From NCBI GenBank assembly GCA_914767715.1, contig OU612070.1:15457501-15517500 (forward strand): a stretch of 60,000 bases of DNA. The letters are read 5' to 3'. The notes under the pieces were generated by a model. The model had not been told where the DNA came from and did no database searches. It saw only the letters and a program-made list of their open reading frames with translations. Shown piece after piece: positions 44,201 to 56,336 of this stretch. The stretch comes from Membranipora membranacea. Taxonomy: Eukaryota; Bryozoa; Gymnolaemata; Cheilostomatida; Membraniporidae. The position numbers and the translations under genes were made by a program. The first letter of the stretch is position 1. Each line of letters begins with the position of its first letter.

Positions 44201-47200
44201 ATTCCAATGTCGTATTAGGTTCCTGTCTAGGTTTATTATTAGGTCTATCATGAATACATATAAATATCAAATGCAACAATGCAAACAAGGTTTCAATTTT
44301 GGATTACTGAAGTGAATATTAAAGTGATAAACAGTTTTCTGAGCTTAAATTTAACTTCTGTGCGGAGTTGTCCTCTTGCCGCTCGGGTACTCTTTAGCCA
44401 ACACGGCCTAGGAGAATGGATTTGTATCCTACTATAAGTGGTTCTCAATATCGTGAGAGGACAACTCCAATCATAGGCTTAAATTCGAGCTCAGAAAACT
44501 GGCAAGCTTAGTTACTTGGATCCCAAATATTGACATTTTTTTCTTCTTCCAGATCCAGAGCCAACTGTAACTACACCAGCCCCGACCACCAAGAGATGTC
44601 TGGCCGCCCCATTATGTAGAAAGTTTTGTAAAAATGGATTTGTTCAGGATGCTGACGGCTGCTTCCAAGCTTGTCCACCTTGTAGTGAGTAATCAAATAT
44701 GTTCCCAAATACATTCCAAACATATCATATTTCCTTCAACTAACTGTCATACATAAAAAGAGGGTTGCGACAATCAAGGAATAGTGCAGGTTGAAACATT
44801 TGCAACCCTCTTGTTGCATTGAGTATTGATCATGAGGTAGCTCAATATAATATTATATAATATATTATAATAAAATATAATATAATCAAATATATTGACT
44901 CCTTAAATCAAAGTACATAGAATGGACATTAAATATGTACACAGAGACCATAGGTTAATTTATGTATATATTTATTTCGGTATATTAATCACTCCTCTTC
45001 TGCTTTGCCTCTATTAGAACCAGACCCTCCTAGATGTGGACCAGTCTGCGCTATCTTCTGTGAAAATGGAAATGTCCTGGATGAAGATGGATGCCCAACA
45101 TGCAGATGCAGTGAGTATATTCATTCAATTAACAAACTTTGATTGACAGTCATACCCTAGCTAAGAAAGGAATTCATATATGTAACATCAGCAACATTTC
45201 ATGTAAAATAACGCAATATCTAATTTCGAATTCATAATCTAATTGCGTTTGTCGTACTAAAGAACACAGATAATTGTTTTAATGCATGAGGTCATGATTA
45301 TATTCTTTGATTTTTAGACGCAGCACCAACAGAAACACCTCCCACCTCAGGTAGGCCCCAGTTCAGTCTTGCAAAGACAGTAGACTTATCACGCTGCCAC
45401 TTCTTTTTACTCAAAAAAAAAATGTGTCCGCATGACAAGGCTTCGGCAACAGCTCTTGCTATAAAAATTATGTTTGGTGTTTAATAAAATAAGTGATGCC
45501 TAAATAAGTTTTTGCTTCCAAGTGCAGTTCTCGTATGAAATTAAGCGACCGCTTCTAATCATACTTGAATTATAAAAAATCCGGAAGATGTTTTCGTAAA
45601 AATCATCACTCATTTTCAGGTTGATAGCTCTGATAATCACCATTCATTATATTGTTTAAATTCTTAAAGGTGTTTGCCCAAACCTTCCCCCGGGTACTGT
45701 TGGGGCTTGTGCAGAATTCTGTGACAGAAGTAACCCGACCACATCCTGTCCTGCTGGTCAGCTATGCTGTTCTAACGGCTGTGGCTCTTCCTGTCAAAGG
45801 GCTGTCCTACCTAGTAAGTGAATAGTGTATTTGAGCCTTAAAGGGCAACCAAGGTTTCAAACAACTTCTCGTTGATTGCCATTGATTAATAGCAGATTGC
45901 ACCTTCTGCATGGGGAAAAAGACGAAATATAATTCGGATGATTATTCGGCCAGAATTCTTGTGAAACATTTCTTCTATAGGTACTCAAACTCAGCTAAAA
46001 GAGAATACCACATAGCAGTTTCCTGTTCCTGTTATTATTTAGCCTGTGCTCTATAATTATTACAGCAAAGTCTTGGAACCTCCCCTAAACTGAAGTGTTA
46101 CCCAGCTTAGAGTCAGCAACTACTTTGAGTTTTGCATCGGGTAATGCACAAAGCTGATGCTGCTCAGCACATTATTTGCTACCTCTTAATGCATTGCTGC
46201 GAAACCTTGGTTGCCCTTTAAGTGTATATTATCATATATATATATACCACCTGCTTCAATTTATATACGTACTAGTCCCTACATTTCTAAATTGAACAAT
46301 TCTGCTCAGCATTAGTATGAGAGCTACTAGTTCCAAGTCATAGTTTTTGTTATTCGTGTCTCCATGCCAAAATTGCAATTCGTGATATTTGTCAAGATCA
46401 AACGTTGAGATCTATTTTATTCTTGTTTGTTGATAACCTGTTGTGTTTGCTTTGTTCCGTAGAACCAGAACCCATTTGTCCGGACGTGTGCGACATCTTC
46501 TGTGAATTCGGTAACGTACTGGATAAAAATGGTTGCAAGACTTGCCAATGCAGTAAGTATCTCATAGTTTTGACATCATGGTTCATATTGTCAAGTTGGT
46601 GTCCTGGTTGATGGTTTTTTTTTTACAATGACAAATATCATATTGTTGTCAGGAATTCAGCATGCTAAGAATAATATTATGTTGCTCTATGAAATGAAAA
46701 TCACCTGTAAATTAATTCATCTTATTTGTAATATGTCAATGTGTTGATACCTGAGTCCTATTCTCTATTAGAGCCAGACCCATCCCCAGTTGAGCCTCCT
46801 AGATGTGGACCAGTCTGCTTCATCTTCTGTGAATTTGGAAATGTCCCTGATGAAAATGGATGCCCAACATGCCGATGCAGTGAGTATATGCTATCAGTTA
46901 AATAAATGAGATAAGAGCTATGAAAAGAATTTAAATATCACATAAAACATATATAACACATATATTACACATATTAGTTACATTATACATGTTAAATATT
47001 TTACATATTACGTAACGTCATCAACATCTCATGTGAAATAAAGATATTTCAGTCATTGAATCCAAAGTCAAGTAGAGTTCTTCGTACTAAAGAACCCATG
47101 CTATTGTTTTGATACATCAATATTCTATTTTTTTACTTTTAGACCCAGAACCAACAGAAACACCTCCGACAGCAGGTAGGTCAAAGTTCAGTAAACTTGA

Positions 47201-48645
47201 ATTACAAAATTTAGGAAGTTTTCTGTACAAATCATCATATTTTCAGGCTGATCACTATTATCATTATTATTCATTCACATTAATTTTTTATTATTGTAAT
47301 TATTACAATTGTTATCACTATCTTATTATGTATAATAAATAAATTCTTATAGGTGTTTGCCCAACTCTTCTCCCGGGTACTGTCGGACTTTGCGCAGAAT
47401 TCTGTGACAGAAGTAATCCATCCACATCCTGTCCTGCTGGTCAGCTGTGCTGTTCTAATGGCTGTGGCTCTTCCTGTCAAAGGGCTGTCCTACCAACTGT
47501 TCCTACTCCTAGTAAGTGGCATAGTGCTTAGTGTATTTGACTCTCCTTTATTTATGTCATTAGAACTGATACAGATGAGAAACTAGTTAGCGACACTGCT
47601 CTGCACCACGAGAAGGCAAATTTTCTGCTCACTGCATCAATCAATCTATGAGTGCTGGGTGATCCTTATTTATTGATATTGCATGAGTGATTATGTGGTT
47701 GACACCCATAGTTCTGTAAGACTGCTCGGTTATCTGATGTCTGATTTCAATTTATAACCGAATCTCAGATGTTAGTAGAATGAGAATGTCCGACAGATTT
47801 TATGGATAAACCTAAGGTTGGATTACAGGTGCTAAGGCTTGTGGGTAGGAGAGACCATGTTGTCAATTGAGCTATGAGGGCTCAAAAAAATTCAGTACAC
47901 GGGATTTTCAGTGTCATTTTAATAGTGAGAGAGACACTTGCGTGTGTGTGTGTGTGTGAGCTGTGAGTGTTTATATGGAATGCGTAAAAATGTTGTGAAT
48001 TCACATGTCTGATACTTATAAATTTTTGTAGTCTCAAAGCCAGGAACTTGTCCTGATCGAAGACGACCCAGCGTTATAACTGGTCCTATTCCCTCTTGCA
48101 ATGATGATGACAGCAACTGCCCAGGCAATGAGAAATGCTGCTCTGTTATACCTGGAGCAATCTTTAATGGAAATTCAGCCTGCTTTGATCCAGTGTAAGT
48201 TTTAGATATTGCCTATGTACTGCCTATGTATTGCCTATGTAGATATTGCCTATGTAGATATTGCCTATATATTGCTTATGTATTGCCTTATGTATTGCCT
48301 TATGTATTGCCTTATGTATTGCCTTATGTATTGTCCATGTATTTTTTCATTGCTTAATTGCTTTATTTGCCAAACTTGATTGGTAATCTCTCTCTTCTAT
48401 CAGACGCAAGTGAACTGTTAAATTCATTTATTTACTATGCAATTGAACTATTTAATTCATTAACTTTTTATATAAGTGAACTATTAAATTAATTTATTTA
48501 TATAATTAGTGGACTATTTAATTCATTAATTTATTACATAACTCCGGATTGACAGCATTACCTGGTCGTCCTTTCGATGCAGCAGTAATCTTCATTGTGA
48601 TATCCTTCTTTTCGTTCTAGATTCACGACTGGTGGCGGATACTAA
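41297..48645 (+). CDS. secreted antistasin-like/WAP multidomain protein
   Basis: Fourteen exons: 41297-41360, 41705-41749, 42209-42451, 43613-43708, 44553-44684, 45018-45110, 45318-45350, 45670-45813, 46463-46552, 46772-46879, 47143-47175, 47353-47511, 48032-48194, 48621-48645; 1428 bases, 475 aa. The ATG has a perfect GCCGCC leader. Residues 1-20 are a signal peptide (MRIALISLTLTCALVSTSIA). Then come seven antistasin-like repeats of the pattern C-x-x-x-C-x-x-G-x-x-x-D-x-x-G-C-x-x-C-x-C (for example DEDGCPTCRC, DKNGCQTCQC), with two WAP four-disulfide domains (about 237-280 and 361-405, QLCCSNGCGSSCQ) and a third WAP-like domain (about 414-467). Thr/Pro linkers such as PTETPPT separate modules. 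Both families include serine-protease inhibitors, so an extracellular protease-inhibitor or defence role is inferred. All introns but the last are phase 1. Exons 6-8 and 10-12 are a duplicated block. Confidence 0.88.
42659..42833. mobile_element. MITE family R copy 2
   Basis: It shares CGCTCAGTCAGTGTGTGATC, GCTAGGCTCT and ATTTTGAGCAAT-type blocks, in order, with the element at 28907-29143. Its ends are more eroded. It is in intron 3 of the antistasin/WAP gene. Confidence 0.5.
44331..44500. mobile_element. MITE family Q, short copy
   Basis: Starts ACAGTTTTCTGAGCTTAAAT and ends with the complement (CGAGCTCAGAAAACT), with GGAGTTGTCCTCT and AGAGGACAACTCC inside. It shares its ends with the 34135-34646 element but lacks most of the arms and the spacer. 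It is in intron 4 of the antistasin/WAP gene. Confidence 0.6.
47811..47885 (-). repeat. possible tRNA-like SINE remnant
   Basis: On the minus strand GAGCCCTCATAGCTCAATTG followed about 40 bases later by a degenerate B-box (CCTGTAATCCAAC). Weak; only the order of boxes supports it. Confidence 0.25.
48198..48340. repeat. short tandem repeats TTGCCTATGTA and TTGCCTTATGTA
   Basis: About ten imperfect units of 11-16 bp begin just after the donor of the exon ending at 48194. Confidence 0.7.
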
Positions 48646-48783
48646 TGGTGATCGCTGTATAATAACAGAAACTTTCCTCCCAGAATAGATGCATATGTTT
48701 GAGTGTCAACCCACAAATTTCGTCCCATGTATTCATATTTTTGGGACCTGATTAGGAATATGTTTTCTGTTGCACTCATGGAT

Positions 48784-48789
48784 AATAAA
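48784..48789 (+). terminator. poly(A) signal of the antistasin/WAP gene
   Basis: AATAAA lies 139 bases after the stop codon, followed by a T-rich stretch at 48791-48820. Confidence 0.6.
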
Positions 48790-49314
48790 GTTTATTTTAG
48801 AGAGGAATTATGTCCTCTTTTCTATGGATATGATATGAATGCAGTCTAGTATTTTCCTATTGTTTGATAACGTTTGGTGTTGAATAAAGAATATAATGTT
48901 ACTGAATCCCATACATTTTTCATATCTGGTATCAATCTTGTAAGAACAAGCTCCAAACATTTTGGGGAACTATCAGAGCATCACCGAAAAACCTAACTGT
49001 ACGAACCGAGAATTTATGATAAGAGAGACCAGACCAGCTTCGGTTTGCAATGCAAGAATACTAATTTGCTACATTTTGCTGATGCTACAATTTTGCCAAT
49101 AAGAATTTGCCAATACTTCCATTTTGATTGCAAATCTTGGTTGGCCTGAGGCAGACTTTCGAAATATGACTAGTAAATTGTGATCGTGGCAAACTTTGGT
49201 TTGGCAAAATACGATTGGCAATACATATATCAGCAAACTGCCTGCCACTTAGACTGGGATTCAGTCCAACAACGTGGAGTTATCTACTCAGGTTGGGTGT
49301 GTCGGTTTGTCGTT

Positions 49315-50640
49315 CAGAATAATATTCTGCGTCTAGCAGATTGTATAGCTGCTCCTATGTGTACTTTGTTCAATATCTCGCTACAAAGTGCCACTGTGCC
49401 CGATATTTGGAAAGCTGCCAATATAGTGCCTTTACCTAAACTGAAAGGTGCAACAGAACCTAAAGACTTTAGGCCCATCGCCCTGACACCAATCCTCGCT
49501 AAGTGTCTTGAGAAACTTGTAGCGCCCCACATCAGTGCTCACATTGCCGATAGTAACCAGTTTGCCTATAAACGTAACAGCAGTACAGACGATGCACTAT
49601 TGTTGTTACTTGACAAAATCACTAATCATCTCGATAGCTCTGCAAAGAATTATGTACGCTCGATTTTCATTGACTTTAGCAGTGCTTTTAATACAATCAA
49701 CAGTAACACCTTAGTCCAAAAGATGTCATCTCATAAAGTAAACCCCAACATCGTATCCTGGTCATATAACTTTCTGTCATCACGTACACAGCGAGTGAAA
49801 GTAGGTAATACTCTATCTAACAGCATCATAACATCAACTGGATGCCCTCAGGGATGTGTCCTCAGTCCCATCCTCTTCTCACTTTACGTAGACGACATGG
49901 CAGTAAGCGATGATCACACCATCATAAAATACGCCGATGACACTGTGATATTAGAATTCATCTCGCCAAAATCACCATCATCACTGCAAGTTGAAATCAA
50001 TAATATCAGATCCTGGTGCACAAGAAACAGTCTGCTCATCAACACAAAGAAAACCAAAGAGCTTGTTTTCTGTAATCTACGCGATGATCCTGACCCTCCA
50101 CCCATAATGATCAACAACTCCGCCATCGAACGAGTAGATGAATACAAATATCTTGGCACCACACTCAATCATAAGCTTAACTTCAATACGAACACCAAAA
50201 ACATCATCAGCAAAGCTAACAAACGACTATTCATCATGAAGCAGCTAGCCTTTATGAATGTCAAGACAACTACCATTAAGCTGGCATACACCTCATTTCT
50301 CGAAAGTGTCCTACAATATCACCTATGTATTAAATACGGACACCTCTCATCTGATATTAAGAACCAGTACAATCACCTCATCAACACAGCACGTAGACTA
50401 AGCAAAGGCAGGCTTGAAGTTACAACCATAGACGATATATTCGATAAATTCTTCAAAACTAAATGCCTGAGAATGTTCGCTTCGGGCAAAGACACTGTCA
50501 TAACGCTAGAACAACTCCCATCTGGTAGATACAGAGTGCCAGCCTACCGTGTAAACTGCCGTAAATACTGTTTTCGCTCATTATGTGTAAAACTGCTCAA
50601 TCGAATAGCTTGATTCATTTATTATAAATCTAGTCAATGT
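49315..50640 (+). mobile_element. 5'-truncated L2-like non-LTR retrotransposon
   Basis: Homology begins abruptly inside the RT N-terminal region (LADCIAAPMCTLFNISL), so the endonuclease and any first ORF are missing, the usual outcome of incomplete target-primed reverse transcription. The 3' end is A/T-rich at about 50614-50680 without a clear long poly(A). No target-site duplication could be fixed by eye. Confidence 0.75.
49319..50613 (+). CDS. reverse transcriptase fragment, L2 clade
   Basis: The frame is open for over 430 codons. Visible RT blocks: KDFRPIALTPILAKCLEKLV, then IFIDFSSAFNTI (motif A with catalytic Asp), TGCPQGCVLSPILFSLYVDD (motif B) and IIKYADDTVI (motif C, ADD catalytic pair). 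The C-terminal EYKYLGTTLNHKLNF and LPSGRYRVPAYR regions are typical of the L2/CR1 group. The nearest upstream in-frame start is GTG, and residues before about 49315 look unrelated to RT, so this is not an intact gene with its own start. An open frame suggests recent insertion or little decay, but without the endonuclease it should not mobilise itself. Confidence 0.8.
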
Positions 50641-53083
50641 TTTATTATAATTTTTAAAACTTTATTTTTATTCACAGAGCACAAGAGAAACATTGATTTT
50701 ATCATGAGAATTGATACAAATATATACATACAATACACTTAATGGAACCATTGTATACACTGTTTACAGGTACCTTGTTTTATACTGCAATATTAGAACC
50801 TAATGCAAGTTGTGTTCCTACAAGTATAAGGAGGACAACCCCAAAGTTCGGAATAAATTCAATTAGACAGAGGACAACTACAAAATATATTTGCCAGGCA
50901 ATCAATTTCACTGCATGAAGATTTGTCATGAAATATAGCTAGGACGTTCCATGTTGATATGTTTATTCCTCTAAAAATGGCCCACATGGCTCTTCACTGG
51001 CTAAACAGCTACCACAATGAAGCAAACGCATTTTATGGCTCATTTCCCACATCATTTGCACTTGCTGTCCGAAATAATCAACACATCATAGTTCCTGCTG
51101 TTTGCAAAACGCTATTTTATTGTTTCAATTTTTAATGCTATAAACTCATTTAAAAAAAAGTTTTTCATAATAGTCATTAAAAGCAATGGCCCAGCCAAAT
51201 AGTTTGAAGACTAGAGGGACAGCTGAGTTGAATACCGATTACTCTGCGGCATGCTGTATTTTTCAATTTAATTTAATTTGTTACTCTTAGGTTACTCTTA
51301 GGTAGTGATACTCTAAACACAAATAATTCAAGTAATTAGCCCCTCTTTTTATCGAAGAATTCATTTTTGTTTTCTTTGCTGAGTGGCAGTTATTGATAGT
51401 AACTAATATATGGAAGGCCTCATTGCGTTTACATAATAGAAATAAGGAAGGTTATTACACTGAATGACAGTCTATTGGAGTTCTGTTTTGATAACTTCCT
51501 CTCTGGTATTTTATTAGCAGGTCACACAACAGTAGCAGCAATATAATCTGACTCCTTTCATTATCACTAGTGGAGTTAGTACTGTTTTCTCTTACTAGGT
51601 ATGTAAACTAGTTTAGATTTAGGTTTATTGATATAAATAGCGATTCCTATATTTGACTGACTTAAAATGGAATCCCTACAAATGCACCTTCGCTTATCAA
51701 TTTTTAAGTTCTCTCACAAACAAGTGATCTGCTCCTGCGTCCATGTGATTTTTTTAAAAAGAAGGCTAGCATCTTCTTCTTTCGCTCTTGCCAGGCAAAA
51801 TTTCTACCAGAATTTCAGTGAAATTCTGGTTCAAACTTTTGAGCATTTCCACCATCATGTAACTGCAGCAGCGAAGATGACAGTTGGAGTTTACAAACAC
51901 TGTGTTAGTCGTTGAAAATTGGTATTGGGAAATAGTCAAAAGAGGATTAAAATAGCTTAAAATTTCCACTGGATTGGTGTTGATGTGGAAGGGGGGGGGG
52001 GGAAACAATGATTATAATATGGATGATGGTGTCAAGAAGGCAGGTGCTCCTTATCCGATTAAGACTAGTTGATAAGGAAATCATGTGATGATTAGATAGT
52101 AGATTAAACAGAGGGCAGTTTGGACGTTTGTCGACTTCTCTATATCTCATTGTAGTAATATGCGAGATGGATGTATCTTAAATCAGGAAAAGTAGATATA
52201 TACGAACCTTTTAATTCCGTAAGAATTCATTTACCTTTATTTGATTTATTTTTATTCATTTGAATGCGATTGCATAGGTTTCTCTGAAGTAAGAATGAAT
52301 ACCACAACATCCATGGATCAGTTACCTGTCAACTGCCATAATGTTCTCATCACCTGTCGGTAACCTTGTCAGTCACTTGTAATAACCTAGTCAGTTACCT
52401 ACAAGTTTGCTGAGAGGCAATTACAGAAGGGTGACCTTATCACCTGTTACGATTGGATAGTCTCATTCATACGCGTTTCTAATTATCAATTGCAGCAAAT
52501 GGAATGAATCGTGGCATCACCCTATGGTGTCGCTGGCCATGTGATAAAAAAACCAATTTGTGGATTTGCATGTATTGTCATGTGAATACAAATGTCCTAA
52601 ACTAGGGAGAGTGTATGGCTTGAGTTTGTACATGCATCAAAAGAACACAGTAAAAAAATTGTAGCCTTGGTAGGGCATTTAACCACGGATTTTGTTATCA
52701 TTAGCGTATGAATCGCAAAACTTAGCTAAGTTATTATTCACTTAGACAATTTCTACTTCCTGGTCCAATATTGTTCTAACATAAACAACATGCTATAGGT
52801 TATATGATTTATGTCACAAATTCCTCTCAACGCATGGGATTATCGTGTAATATTTGCTTGAAGCTATTATAGCTTAAGAGCAAACATTTTGCTCTGATTC
52901 AAAAGCTACGTTTTGAATGTCTAATAACCCATTCATGTATTCAGTATGTATGTGTTTACAGTCGCAATTGCTCCTTCTGTCAGGTCCCTTCATTAAATAC
53001 TGCAAAATTATGGCTCAATGTGAGCAATACCGATGAGTTGCCTCCTGTTCTCAATTCTATTTTTTTAACCATATATTTTGCAG
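50641..53083. other. intergenic region
   Basis: No gene supported. A run of about 12 G lies near 51990. A small palindrome (CAGAATTTCAGTGAAATTCTG) lies at about 51809-51829. GAGGACAACNCC-type motifs at 50830-50880 may be a remnant of family Q. Untranslated leader of the ankyrin gene may occupy 52963-53020, which has acceptor- and donor-like borders. Confidence 0.4.
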
Positions 53084-53108
53084 CGATTCACTTTCGAACA
53101 AATCAAGA

Positions 53109-56100
53109 ATGGAAGAGCTGGACATCTTACTTTGTGATTACCAACGGCAGAAAAGCCAGACTCATAATAGTCAAATCAAGCTGGCTTTATTATTCAAGAA
53201 TGTCAAGACGGTTAATATCGTTCCCCTATTAAAGCGTAATAGTACACCAGATGGGAGACACTCAGTGCTACATATCGCCGCCTCAAATGGACATTCTCAA
53301 CTTCTTGAAGTTTTCCTATCTCGGTTATCCCAACAGGGCCGATTTGACCTTCTAATGTCCTTCAACCCAACGCCTCTGCAAACTGCAGCTCTCCATGGTA
53401 AAACTGAGTCTGTTGAGACAGTTCTGCATCTATTCTGCCCTAGTCAACAAATAGAGCTGCTAACTAAGCAGGGAATCCAGCAGATGTCTGCTAGAGACCT
53501 GACTACAGTAACCGATAAAGATATGGCTGATATGCTTCAACGATCGCTCGAGGAAGCGATGGCAGGTAACTCAAGTTTGAGAATTAAAAGTTATAGGCGG
53601 TGCATTTTGTTCTTAGTATTTGATCTTATGTTTATCGTTCTCAAAGGTTGTGTTTTGTGTAATTGGGGTACAGTGTCCTGCTAATTGAGTTGTTAATGTC
53701 AGTCACTTAGTTTTTCAAAAGGAGGATTGCAAATTTTCATGATTCGTAATAAGTTGCGTCAGTAGGTTTTCTATACTGGCTCAATTGCAGGCACATTTTT
53801 TATTTTTTGTAACATGTTAATAACACAGACAAAGAAAATCTTATGCCTCATTTACTTCGCAGTTATCGTATCCCATAAATCTTCTCCCATAACCTCTATG
53901 TTTATTCATACACAGACCTTTGCACACAGTCATACTTTTATACCATTTGCAGCCCAAAAAACTACAGCTCCTACTGGCAACTATGACCGAAATTCTTTGG
54001 AAGACCTGAAGGAGAAGTTGAACTCCTACCTGTCTGATGGAAAAAGTCGAGAGGATACACAGTTTGTAAACAGTTTGACAAGCTTGCTAGGAGAGGTAAA
54101 GTCAGACAGCCTTCTCGGAATATTACAATCAAGGCGCAGATTGAGCCGTGGTGACTCCGTGTTGCATGTTGCTGCTAGATTAGGACATGCAGATCTAATT
54201 TGCACAATTCTGTCACAACTCTCCAAACATCAACGCTCTGAGCTTCTGACCGGAATAATCCCCACACCGATGCACATCGCTGCAACTCGCAACAACAATA
54301 AATCTATACAAGCCATCTTACAACATCTGACTCCAAAGGAGCAGATAGAGATACTGGAGATGAAAGACCACAATCAGAGACAGCCAATAGACCTCGCTCA
54401 AGTAATCAATGGTGACATTGCCACAGTACAGCTTCTCAATGATTCCTGGATTGAAGCACAAAAGTTAGGTAAGATTCTAGACTCTGTTGTTATGAACTAT
54501 CTCAGTTAACATATCAGAAATCACCAATGTCATTCAAACAACACTAATGGCATTCAGACAGCACTAATGGCATTCAGACAACACTAATGGCATTCAGACA
54601 TCACTCATGGCATTCAGACAACACTAGTGGCATTCAGACGACACTTCTGACATCCAGACACCACAAGGCCACATAAAGCATAAAGTATTAAGGAATTATC
54701 CGACAATACTATCAACAGTATTAAGGAAACTGATATTTGTTTGCCATCCAATTGTATGATGTAAATATTCCATGAGGTAGTATCCATGCCATAAAGATGA
54801 TAATCATTTTGTTTCTTACTTAAGAGCGATTGTGTCAAAACATAAAGATGGAGGCTGACAGCACACTACAGGAGGTGATTGAGAAACAGGATCAGGCAAC
54901 TCGTCGTAACATACAAGGTCCGGTTCTATGTCAACGTTGCTACTGCACAAAAAATTTACTCTCCTTGAGTTGTGATTTTGAAAGATAGTGTGGCCAAGTC
55001 TATAATATAATAATAATATAAGATATTGATGATGATGATATTAGAACTGTATCTTGCTGCCCAACACCTTGTTCTATTTCAGTCATTTGACAGGAGATAT
55101 TTCCCTTTTAGTATGGATCTGCTTTATTGCTTCTGTAAATTATTGAGTTGTATCCTCTTAATGTAAGGGTCCACAATTCTCAAGTTAATTTAAGTATTCA
55201 ATATTCTTTGATTTTTATGGCTTTTTTAATTCTTTTGCTTTTAGAATCTATGAATGAAATGGCAACTCATATAAAAAGCTTGGAGCAGGAATTGAATGGT
55301 ATAAAAAATTCAATTGCAGGTGAGATTCCGGAGTGACATATGGCCATGAGCGAGAGTTGTTCTTTTTTGCAATTAGCAGGCTATAGGTATTGCGTACATT
55401 GTCCAAACGATGGTGTATGCAACTAAATATTATTGAATATATATTGCACCCTTACAATGAAGCAGCTAAGCATGCATTACAAGAGATTACTTTTTCTAAA
55501 AGCAAGTGTATTCTAATTTGTTGAAGGTCTTACACAAGATACCAGGATTGGTAGGTGTGCCCATATGCTTTCACGCTGGCGAAAAGGTAAGCTGTACCGA
55601 GTAAAGTAACATTTCGGCCCATCTCGTGCTTGTGGTGAACACTGATAAATACAGCAACTTCGCTACTAAATTTAAAGGTCATCTGAATGTCAACAGATGA
55701 GATTAATGGGCATTCAACTGTTTGGACTATTCAGACACTTTATCAATGTTACGATTAAGTTCATGTAGCATTTATATTAACTCATGATTGGTCACACAAT
55801 TTATTTTGAGTGTGATTCAAATAGTTATGAGCACTGCAGTTTCACCATCGCATGAATCTCACATGGTAGTGTCACACCTTGAAGCAGATCTGATGCATAT
55901 ATAGTCACATTTATTTCTCACAGGTAGTACTCAGACCAACAAACTATCGTATGGTTCTAAGGCTGACTCATATACTCAGCCAGGACAACTTGATGAAGAT
56001 CGGAATTCCGATACTTATCGAGTAGAAAGTGTGACTGGAAGAGGAAGGTCTGCTGGTAGACGCAGCTTGTCTCTTGATTCAAGCATCAGTGAACATCGCT

Positions 56101-56336
56101 TGCAGCGTCAGCCATGTATATGCTCCTTTTCTGAAATTCGAGACTCGAACCCGATCGACCTATCTGAGTCAGATGAGCGAGAAACTCAGGCAATCTCCTT
56201 TGGTCAAGCAAGTGGAACAACTACATCCAAGTATAATTCTACCTCTAACTTTATGCGTGATCAAACATGCAGGCAAGGTCGTGTTTGGGATTCCACCAGA
56301 AATGAATCAAGTTTAGAAGATGATGATCGCTCCTAA
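53109..56336 (+). CDS. ankyrin-repeat and coiled-coil protein with two tandem modules
   Basis: Six coding exons: 53109-53565, 53953-54468, 54825-54917, 55245-55319, 55527-55586, 55924-56336; 1614 bases, 537 aa, every intron phase 1. Exons 1 and 2 each encode a similar module: a helical lead-in, then ankyrin-type HSVLHIAASNGHSQLL (exon 1) or DSVLHVAARLGHADLI (exon 2), a second repeat with TPLQTAALHGK or TPMHIAATRNNN, and a segment PxxQIELL or PKEQIEILEM. Exon 4 encodes a short coiled coil (HIKSLEQELNGIKNS). The last exon is Ser/Arg/Asp-rich and disordered. Ankyrin proteins are binding scaffolds; the partner is unknown. The ATG is taken in the first exon because its acceptor (before 53084) has a phase unlike all internal junctions, suggesting untranslated leader upstream. 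The third exon's donor (CAAG|gtccgg) is poor and is the weakest boundary. Confidence 0.78.
54526..54662. repeat. 22-bp minisatellite
   Basis: Six units of ATGGCATTCAGACAACACTA plus one or two bases, with single-base changes between units, in the intron after ankyrin exon 2. Confidence 0.8.

Noticed and set aside
49180-49314. Start of the RT frame as a true protein N-terminus
   Set aside because: The first codon is GTG and the first 45 residues do not resemble RT or endonuclease; homology begins at the truncation near 49315.
51667-52150. Several short frames on both strands
   Set aside because: No domains or splice logic; they overlap one another and a poly-G run.
54526-54662. Regular repeats that could suggest a CRISPR-like array
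   Set aside because: Units are contiguous 22-mers without unique spacers; it is a minisatellite in a eukaryotic intron.
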